From an uncultured Mucilaginibacter sp. (GTDB lineage: Bacteria; Bacteroidota; Bacteroidia; Sphingobacteriales; Sphingobacteriaceae), in assembly GCA_903885865.1 (NCBI GenBank), contig CAISKH010000026.1:1-5382 (forward strand): a DNA stretch of 5,382 nt, written 5' to 3'. Position numbers and translations under genes: made by a program. The notes under the pieces were generated by a model. It made no database searches. It saw nothing but the letters and a program-made list of their open reading frames with translations, and was not told the DNA's origin. Position 1 is the first letter of the stretch, and each line of letters begins with the position of its first letter. This document shows, piece after piece, positions 1 through 4,260 of the stretch.

Positions 1-594
1 AGCATTGATGCGGTTTCCAGGATAAAGGGTCGCATAATTTTTGAAAAAGATATATCAATTATTGATACCCGCCCTAATGCCGATTTCAGGAACAACCATA
101 TAAAAGGCGCTATTAACCTGCAGGACGGAGATAAATTTGAAACCTGGCTGGGCTCGATAATATGGCCCGAAGAGCAATTTTATTTGATCGCGGCTACTAA
201 TGAAGGATTGAATACCGTAATAAAAAAAGCTGCCAAAATTGGGTACGAGCAAAATATTAAAGCCGCCCTTTTATTACCGGTAAACACAGTAGTACAATCA
301 GTAAATATTACGCTTGATGATTTTAAAGATCATCCCGAAAACTATACCGTAGTTGATGCCCGGAATTGGCACGAAATTAACGCGGGTAAAGTATTTAGCC
401 ACGCGTTAACTATACCACTGCCCGAATTACGTGAGCGCCTGCATGAGATCCCCGACGATAAACCAATTGTAGTACACTGCGCGGCAGGCTACCGGTCGGC
501 AGCGGCTACCAGTATTATAGCAGGTAAAATTGATAAGGTTCCTGTTTATGATCTGGGGGAAGTAGTGATGGAGATAATGGCGTATGGTTTATAG
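1..594 (+). CDS. Tandem rhodanese-domain protein, C-terminal part (probable MBL-fold/rhodanese fusion)
   Basis: The frame is open from the first base, so the N-terminus lies outside the window; 197 residues are visible. Two rhodanese-like domains can be read. The first (visible residues about 10-85) has the IIDTRPNADF and HIKGAINL signatures, but where the active-site loop should be it reads LIAATNEGL, with no Cys, so it is probably catalytically dead. The second (about 100-197) has VVDARNWHEI and the loop HCAAGYRSA, with the persulfide-forming Cys at visible residue 160 (bases 478-480). Intact rhodaneses move sulfane sulfur from donors such as thiosulfate or persulfides to acceptors. In Bacteroidota this dead-plus-live pair is usually the tail of a protein of about 450 residues with an N-terminal metallo-beta-lactamase domain (persulfide dioxygenase-like); that domain is inferred, not seen. 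The last three codons and the TAG stop lie inside the heptamer repeat. A plain tandem sulfurtransferase is the alternative. Confidence 0.85.
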   Translation, partial: SIDAVSRIKGRIIFEKDISIIDTRPNADFRNNHIKGAINLQDGDKFETWLGSIIWPEEQFYLIAATNEGLNTVIKKAAKIGYEQNIKAALLLPVNTVVQSVNITLDDFKDHPENYTVVDARNWHEINAGKVFSHALTIPLPELRERLHEIPDDKPIVVHCAAGYRSAAATSIIAGKIDKVPVYDLGEVVMEIMAYGL

Positions 595-681
595 TTCATG
601 GTTTATGGTTTATGGTTTATGGTTTATGGTTTATGGTTCATGGTTCATGGTTCATGGTTCATGGTTCATGGTTCATGGTTC
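584..681 (+). repeat. Heptamer tandem repeat, 14 units (ATGGTTT then ATGGTTC)
   Basis: There are fourteen consecutive 7-base units without a gap: ATGGTTT, ATAGTTC, five more ATGGTTT, then seven ATGGTTC, followed by a broken ATGGA. The T-type and C-type units sit in two uniform blocks that switch at base 633, which suggests expansion of two variants by slippage. The array begins inside the rhodanese gene: its last residues Y-G-L and its TAG stop (592-594) are read from the first two units, and the stop depends on the G-to-A variant in unit 2. Seven is not a multiple of three, so the array is open in all frames and translates with a seven-residue period, but no gene is inferred from that. It forms the left arm of an inverted repeat with 737-774. 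Confidence 0.97.
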
Positions 682-773
682 ATGGATATTAGGAGAACAA
701 TTTAACTTATTTTGCAATAAACCCACCATGATCTATCAACTATGAACCATGAACTGACATGAACCATGAACTA
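592..773. repeat. Palindromic mini-repeat element between rhodanese gene and mnmD
   Basis: This unit is bounded by a perfect 10-base terminal inverted repeat, TAGTTCATGG at 592-601 and CCATGAACTA at 764-773. The left arm is the heptamer array and the right arm is the inverted heptamers. The centre, about 682-736, is unrelated AT-rich sequence with no recognisable gene; it holds an AGGAGA (691-696) not placed before any start, and a TTATTTTG (707-714) that matches the Bacteroidota -7 box TAnnTTTG at five of six positions but lacks a convincing -33 partner. No target-site duplication was seen flanking the ends. It may be a non-autonomous repeat, or simply a hairpin at the transcript end and leader. 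Confidence 0.6.
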
Positions 774-774
774 A
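737..774 (+). repeat. Inverted heptamer units spanning the mnmD start
   Basis: The units CAACTAT, GAACCAT, GAACTGA, GAACCAT and GAACTAA are reverse complements of the ATGGTTC-type units of the upstream array. The same 13 bases, ATGAACCATGAAC, occur at 742-754 and again at 759-771, separated by TGAC; each copy is a perfect reverse complement of stretches in the 633-681 block. In mRNA the two copies could form two 13-bp helices with the array, separated by a small internal loop. The second copy begins exactly on the mnmD ATG, so its first codons M-N-H-E-L are repeat-derived. Confidence 0.93.
742..762 (+). other. Six-codon leader ORF (MNHELT) overlapping mnmD by ATGA
   Basis: The first copy of the 13-base repeat provides an ATG read as Met-Asn-His-Glu-Leu-Thr-stop. 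Its TGA (760-762) overlaps the mnmD ATG (759-761) as ATGA, the usual geometry for translational coupling. Its first five residues equal the first five of MnmD because both are encoded by the repeat. A further mini-ORF, MIYQL (728-745), overlaps this one in the same ATGA manner. Whether any of these is translated cannot be told from sequence; the pattern could be a passive result of ATGA occurring in every inverted heptamer. Confidence 0.35.
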
Positions 775-1433
775 AAATAGTCCCAACAGCCGATGGCTCA
801 AACACGATATATAACCCTGAGGTAGGCGAAAATTACCATTCGCGGCATGGCGCCTTGCAGGAAAGCAGGCACGTTTTTATAAATTCGGGTTTAAGTTATT
901 TTTCAGACACTAATCCGGTAAAGGAGGTATCGATATTAGAGGTTGGTTTTGGTACAGGGCTTAATTTTTTGCTGAGTGCCGGGTTTTGCGGGGAGCGAAA
1001 AATACAACTCAACTATATTGGCATCGAAGCGCATCCATTAAGCGCCGAAATGATCAACCAAACAGGGTATGATAAATATATATCATCAGCCTTATGGCAG
1101 GAATTCATCAACAATTATACCGCGTCGCTACTTAACCCTGTTGAAATAAACACCAACTGCACACTGCAAACAGCCAACTGCAAACTATTAAATTTCCAGT
1201 CGCCAAAGCAATTTGATGTAATTTATTTTGATGCCTTTGCCGTAGCCCGTCAGCCCGAAATGTGGAGCGAAGTATCAATAGGCCATGCGCTCAAATTTCT
1301 AAAACCGGGCGGCGTATTCGTTACTTATGCCATTACCGGTAGTCTTAAGCGTATGTTAAAAGGCATGGGCCTGCAAATACAAAAAATACCCGGCGCGGCG
1401 GGCAAACGCGAAATGTTAAGAGCCGTTAGATGA
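759..1433 (+). CDS. mnmD: tRNA 5-(aminomethyl)uridine-34 methyltransferase MnmD
   Basis: The 224-residue protein belongs to the stand-alone form of the MnmC methyltransferase domain (DUF752/Methyltransf_30). It is expected to use S-adenosylmethionine in the cytoplasm to convert nm5(s2)U34 to mnm5(s2)U34 in tRNAs reading split codon boxes. Visible landmarks: DGSNTIYNPEVGENYHSRHGALQES near the N-terminus (12-36), the SAM-binding loop EVGFGTGLN (61-69), the acidic E90 after strand 2, the family motif YFDAF....PEMW (156-169), PGGVFVTY (183-190) and the C-terminal PGAAGKREM (211-219). There is no FAD-dependent MnmC1 half, as is normal for this form. The start is the only usable in-frame ATG, since a TGA lies three codons upstream at 750-752; it is inside the inverted heptamers and has no Shine-Dalgarno sequence. 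Residues 132-145 are encoded by another short repeat. The last Arg codon and the TGA fall in the first octamer of the next repeat. mazG follows in the same direction. Confidence 0.93.
   Translation: MNHELKIVPTADGSNTIYNPEVGENYHSRHGALQESRHVFINSGLSYFSDTNPVKEVSILEVGFGTGLNFLLSAGFCGERKIQLNYIGIEAHPLSAEMINQTGYDKYISSALWQEFINNYTASLLNPVEINTNCTLQTANCKLLNFQSPKQFDVIYFDAFAVARQPEMWSEVSIGHALKFLKPGGVFVTYAITGSLKRMLKGMGLQIQKIPGAAGKREMLRAVR
1154..1188 (+). repeat. Intragenic heptamer repeat (CAACTGC family) inside mnmD
   Basis: There are five contiguous 7-base units: CAACTGC, ACACTGC, AAACAGC, CAACTGC, AAACTAT. Three units equal seven codons, so the protein shows an imperfect seven-residue repeat, TNCTLQT then ANCKLLN (residues 132-145), just before the conserved FDVIYFDAF strand. 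This is a variable connecting segment of the methyltransferase fold, where an extra loop or strand would be tolerated. It is unlike the rest of the gene and unlike the other two repeat families nearby. Confidence 0.7.
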
Positions 1434-1560
1434 GTAGATGTGCGGATATGCAGATGTGCAAATGCCTGTTTGTTTCTCAATCCGTATTTATACATCAATA
1501 AAAAAATTTGCACATTTGCACATCTGCCTATTTGAACATCAAAAACACATTTGCACATCA
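1428..1560. repeat. Octamer-based palindromic element between mnmD and mazG
   Basis: The left arm is a run of 8-base units: AGATGAGT (1428), AGATGTGC (1436), GGATATGC (1444), AGATGTGC (1452), AAATGCCT (1460). The right arm carries their reverse complements: GCACATTT (1510), GCACATCT (1518), GCCTATTT (1526), GAACATCA (1534), and a further GCACATCA (1553) after a short gap. Bases 1437-1464 pair with 1513-1540 at 24 of 28 positions, including 15 uninterrupted pairs next to a 48-nt AT-rich loop (1465-1512). The first unit contains the last codon and TGA stop of mnmD, and the right arm ends five bases before the mazG ATG, so the element fills nearly the whole spacer. It could act as a processing or stabilising hairpin or limit read-through; it has no T-tract typical of an intrinsic terminator. 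Confidence 0.88.
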
Positions 1561-1565
1561 ACAAC

Positions 1566-2369
1566 ATGCCCATAATTCCGCCAGCACCTGCATCAACTCC
1601 CGCTACAGCATTTGAACGCCTGCTCACCATTATGGATGACCTGCGTATAAACTGCCCATGGGATAAAAAGCAAACCCTTGAAAGCCTGCGGCACCTTACA
1701 ATTGAGGAGGTATACGAACTGTCGGATGCCATTTTAAGCGCCGATATGCCCGATATAAAAAAGGAATTGGGCGATATAATGCTTCACCTGGTTTTTTACG
1801 CAAGAATAGCATCCGAAGGCAACCATTTCAATATAACCGACGTATTGAACAGTATAGCCGAAAAACTCATTAACCGGCACCCGCATATTTACGGCGATGT
1901 TGAAGTGAGTAACGAGGCTGACGTAAAACGTAATTGGGAACAGATAAAATTAAAGGAGGGTAATAAATCGGTTTTAGGGGGAGTGCCCACATCGTTACCG
2001 GCCCTGGTAAAAGCATCGCGCATACAGGAAAAAGCACGCGGTGTTGGGTTTGACTGGGAAGAAAAAAGCCAGGTTTGGGCAAAAGTTGAAGAAGAGTTGC
2101 AGGAATTTAAAAATGAATTTAATGCCGAAGATGAAAGCACGATTGATCATGAAAAGGCAGAAGGCGAATTTGGCGACCTGTTATTCTCGCTCATTAATTA
2201 TGCGCGTTTTATCAATATCAACCCTGAAGATGCGTTAGAAAAAACAAATCGTAAATTTATTAAAAGGTTTCAATACCTTGAAAATAAGGCTGCTGAAAGC
2301 GGCAAACAGTTACATAATATGAGCCTTGCCGAAATGGATATTTTTTGGGAAGAAGCAAAAAAAATATAA
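1566..2369 (+). CDS. mazG: Nucleoside triphosphate pyrophosphohydrolase MazG
   Basis: The 267-residue product is a full-length two-domain MazG (all-alpha NTP pyrophosphohydrolase), cytoplasmic, expected to hydrolyse (d)NTPs to NMP and pyrophosphate and so clear non-canonical nucleotides. The N-terminal domain shows CPWDKKQT (30-37), ExxE at 48-51 and ELGD (67-70), then NRHPHIYGD (103-111) and NWEQIK (123-128). The linker RIQEKARGVGFDW (152-164) leads to the C-terminal domain, with ExxE at 177-180 and ExxD at 201-204, then NRKFIKRFQYLE (228-239). Both sets of Mg-binding acidic residues are present. The ATG at 1566 is preferred: a TTG at 1551 in the same frame lies within the octamer repeat and would only add HINN. 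No Shine-Dalgarno sequence is visible. It lies 132 bases after mnmD in the same direction, so co-transcription is plausible but the hairpin element intervenes. Confidence 0.96.
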   Translation: MPIIPPAPASTPATAFERLLTIMDDLRINCPWDKKQTLESLRHLTIEEVYELSDAILSADMPDIKKELGDIMLHLVFYARIASEGNHFNITDVLNSIAEKLINRHPHIYGDVEVSNEADVKRNWEQIKLKEGNKSVLGGVPTSLPALVKASRIQEKARGVGFDWEEKSQVWAKVEEELQEFKNEFNAEDESTIDHEKAEGEFGDLLFSLINYARFININPEDALEKTNRKFIKRFQYLENKAAESGKQLHNMSLAEMDIFWEEAKKI

Positions 2370-2373
2370 ATAA

Positions 2374-2400
2374 TTGTAAAACTACAATGTTATAAATTGT
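2374..2400 (+). promoter_or_regulatory. Possible promoter of the lipoprotein gene
   Basis: A TTG at 2374-2376 and TATAAATTG at 2391-2399 are spaced roughly as the Bacteroidota -33 (TTG) and -7 (TAnnTTTG) elements, though the -7 match is imperfect. A 6-bp inverted repeat, ATTGTA-AAAC-TACAAT (2373-2388), overlaps it. The site lies in the 60-base mazG to lipoprotein spacer, would give a short A-rich leader, and is suggestive only. Confidence 0.25.
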
Positions 2401-2429
2401 TAATTTTAAACAGAATTAATAAAATTGCA

Positions 2430-2861
2430 ATGAAAAATAAGCTTGTTTATTTATTTCCACTATCCTTATTATTGATATTGGTTACAGGCTGCGTTAAAAA
2501 TGGGCTGAACCCCGGTAATGATATAAGCAATTATCCTTATCCCTTAGGTACTTTTCAAGGTAAGTTTACACGTATTCACAAAAATGAAACAACATTAAAA
2601 TATGATACTGCCAGCGCTGTTATACAACTGGTTTTATCAACAAGTACAGGGTATGCCGTTACCGGCGATACCTCAAAAATACACGCGGGAAGCTATGGAA
2701 GCTTTAGCGAAAATCAGTATAATATCGCGTTTAATGATGCCACTTACCCCACAATGGGTTTCCCTGTAAAAACACATTTAGCCGGGGTATATAATTATAC
2801 GTTAATTGGCTTAAATTTTAGAATTACAGGCATGGACGGCGATTCATTATCATACACTTAA
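2430..2861 (+). CDS. Small predicted lipoprotein of unknown function
   Basis: The protein has 143 residues and is not recognised as a named family. It begins MKNKLVYLFPLSLLLILVTGC, a clear lipoprotein signal: two Lys in the first four residues, a hydrophobic core at 5-18 and a lipobox V-T-G-C with the lipidated Cys at 21. After the Cys comes VKNGLNPGN, without the acidic or Lys/Asp-rich stretch linked to surface export in some Bacteroidota, so a periplasm-facing membrane anchor is the simpler guess. The mature part, about 122 residues, alternates polar and hydrophobic residues and is rich in Gly, Thr, Ser and Tyr (LGTFQGKF, ASAVIQLVL, NYTLIGLNFRITG), suggesting a small beta-barrel or beta-sandwich. 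The ATG at 2430 fits the signal peptide; an upstream TTG at 2397 would add eleven residues in front of the signal and is unlikely. The gene is followed by an intrinsic terminator and converges on the permease gene. Confidence 0.8.
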   Translation: MKNKLVYLFPLSLLLILVTGCVKNGLNPGNDISNYPYPLGTFQGKFTRIHKNETTLKYDTASAVIQLVLSTSTGYAVTGDTSKIHAGSYGSFSENQYNIAFNDATYPTMGFPVKTHLAGVYNYTLIGLNFRITGMDGDSLSYT

Positions 2862-2909
2862 GATTTAACCAGATCTAATTAGCAACTGATTAATAACCCC
2901 ATATATCAG

Positions 2910-2946
2910 CCGTTGCTTAACATATTAAGTAACGGTTTTTTATTTT
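2910..2946 (+). terminator. Rho-independent terminator after the lipoprotein gene
   Basis: An 11-bp stem, CCGTTGCTTAA (2910-2920) with TTAAGTAACGG (2925-2935), is complete apart from one G-U pair. It closes a CATA loop and is followed by TTTTTTATTTT. The T-tract is only on the + strand side, so it should end the + strand transcript; the facing permease gene has no matching T-tract here. Confidence 0.9.
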
Positions 2947-2957
2947 AAATGAAATTA

Positions 2958-4178
2958 CTATTTAAACCGGATAGCTTTTACAGGCGTAATTTTGGATACC
3001 AGCATAGACGGAACAATAAGTACCAGCAAACAAATAAGCATGGTTCCGGCGTTTAATAGTACCACATCCAGCCAGTTGGATTGTATAGGTACAAATGTCA
3101 TATAATAAGATGCCGCGTCGAGCTTAAAAAAATGAGTTTTAAACTGGAACCAACTGAGCCCCAAACCAAACAAGTTGCCTAACACCAGCCCCAGGCTTAT
3201 TAAATAGAACGCATTATATAAAAACACTTTCTGTATGCTCCCGTTGCTTGCGCCCATAGCCTTTAGCATCCCTATCATGGTGGTGCGTTCCAATATCATT
3301 ATCAATAGTGCCGATATCATATTAATTACCGCTACAATCAGCATTAAAACAAGCATTACACGGGCGTTGGTATCTAACAAACTTAACCATTCAAATATCA
3401 CCGGGTAATTTTCAACCACTGTGGCCGATTTAAGCTTGATGGGTAAGTTGCTATCAACAAAACCGGCCGCCGTGTTTAATTCATCAAAATTAGCCACCCG
3501 GAGCTCGTAACCTCCAATTTCATCCGGGGCCCAATTGTTTAATCTTTGTATCAGTGAGATGTCGCCAACAACATACGTTTTATCAATATCTTCAATACTG
3601 GTTTCAAAAATTCCAACTACTTTAAATGGCCGCCTTTTTAATGAAGGCTGCACAAAATACATCAGCAGTTTGTCGCCGACCTTAAGCTTTAGCCGGTTGG
3701 CCATAATTTTTGATATCATTATCTGCCTTTTTGATTCGGCAGAGTCTGAAAAATTAATTATTGTACCGGCTGCGAGATTGTTTTTTAAAAACGACCAATC
3801 GTAAGTTTTATCAACACCTTTAAGCATTACGCCTTCTATCTCATTATTCGCCTTAATAATGCCCGGCTTGGTAGCAAAGGGCATTATGTGGGTCATGAGG
3901 CGGTTGTTTTGTATTTTTCTTACAAAATTATCATCCTTTAAAAAGGGGGAGTTTTCGTACGAGCTATTAAGGTCGTATTTTACTACCCTGATGTCGCCAT
4001 CAAAACCCCTTACTTTTTCTCTTATTTCCTGTTTAAAACCTTTAACAACGGCCAATGACAGGATCATTACACCAAGGCCGAGCATAATACCAATAATAGC
4101 TATACGTACAATCAGCTTTGAAAAAGTACGTTTAGATCTGAATGTTATCCGACCCGCTATAAAGTATGCGAAATTCAA
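2958..4178 (-). CDS. LolC/LolE-type ABC transporter permease (FtsX/MacB_PCD family)
   Basis: The 406-residue inner-membrane protein has the topology of the lipoprotein-releasing permeases: one helix at about 23-46, a large periplasmic domain at about 47-272 (MacB-like periplasmic core), then three helices at about 273-295, 317-343 and 373-397. Landmarks are the opening MNFAYFIAGRITF, the segment ERTTMIGMLKAMGAS (297-311) after helix 2, which contacts the ATPase in this family, and the closing ITPVKAIRF. With a LolD-type ATPase, encoded elsewhere, it would extract lipoproteins from the inner membrane for transfer to the outer membrane. Length and layout match LolC/LolE, but the sequence does not show whether it works as a homodimer or heterodimer, or on another substrate. 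The start is a TTG: an in-frame TAG lies two codons upstream, the next Met is inside helix 1, and homologues begin MNF.YFIA.RI, which this TTG reproduces. It diverges from namZ, 82 bases apart. Confidence 0.9.
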   Translation of the reverse strand: MNFAYFIAGRITFRSKRTFSKLIVRIAIIGIMLGLGVMILSLAVVKGFKQEIREKVRGFDGDIRVVKYDLNSSYENSPFLKDDNFVRKIQNNRLMTHIMPFATKPGIIKANNEIEGVMLKGVDKTYDWSFLKNNLAAGTIINFSDSAESKRQIMISKIMANRLKLKVGDKLLMYFVQPSLKRRPFKVVGIFETSIEDIDKTYVVGDISLIQRLNNWAPDEIGGYELRVANFDELNTAAGFVDSNLPIKLKSATVVENYPVIFEWLSLLDTNARVMLVLMLIVAVINMISALLIMILERTTMIGMLKAMGASNGSIQKVFLYNAFYLISLGLVLGNLFGLGLSWFQFKTHFFKLDAASYYMTFVPIQSNWLDVVLLNAGTMLICLLVLIVPSMLVSKITPVKAIRFK

Positions 4179-4202
4179 TGGCGCCTATTTTTTGTAACTT
4201 CG

Positions 4203-4210
4203 CAAATATG
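4203..4210 (-). promoter_or_regulatory. Possible -7 box for the permease gene
   Basis: The - strand reads CATATTTG here, matching five of the six fixed positions of the Bacteroidota -7 consensus TAnnTTTG and placed about 25 bases before the TTG start. No good -33 TTG lies at the expected distance, so this is weak. Confidence 0.28.
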
Positions 4211-4213
4211 CGG

Positions 4214-4228
4214 TTTTACCGGGTAAAA
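4214..4228. promoter_or_regulatory. 15-bp perfect palindrome in the divergent promoter region
   Basis: TTTTACC-G-GGTAAAA is a perfect 7-base inverted repeat around a single G. It sits between the divergent permease and namZ genes, just upstream of the candidate - strand -7 box. Position and symmetry suit a dimeric repressor or activator site. No regulator gene is visible in the window, and a chance palindrome in AT-rich DNA is possible. Confidence 0.4.
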
Positions 4229-4260
4229 TGATATTTTAAATTGAGGAAAGAACCTGTTGT

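Noticed and set aside
612..692. Short + strand ORF through the heptamer array (MVYGLWF... repeated)
   Set aside because: It is a trivial consequence of a stop-free 7-base repeat; there is no start context and the array is open in every frame.
690..714. AGGAGA as a Shine-Dalgarno site for an upstream start of mnmD
   Set aside because: The mnmD frame is closed by TGA at 750-752, and no conserved protein sequence is encoded between 690 and 759.
584..774. CRISPR-like array
   Set aside because: The units are 7 bases in direct tandem with no unique spacers, and no cas gene is present.
1428..1560. Rho-independent terminator for mnmD
   Set aside because: The stem is long and imperfect, has a 48-nt loop and no T-tract after the right arm, and it runs up to the mazG start.
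1325..1732. - strand open frame of 135 codons across the mnmD end, octamer repeat and mazG start
   Set aside because: It is antisense to two well-supported genes and its middle is translated repeat; no recognisable domain.
1870..2238. Several open frames on both strands inside mazG
   Set aside because: Shadows of the MazG frame, which carries all family motifs.
3535..4197. + strand open frames (3535-3804 and 3859-4197) inside the permease gene
   Set aside because: Antisense shadows of a clearly conserved FtsX/Lol-type protein; no domains.
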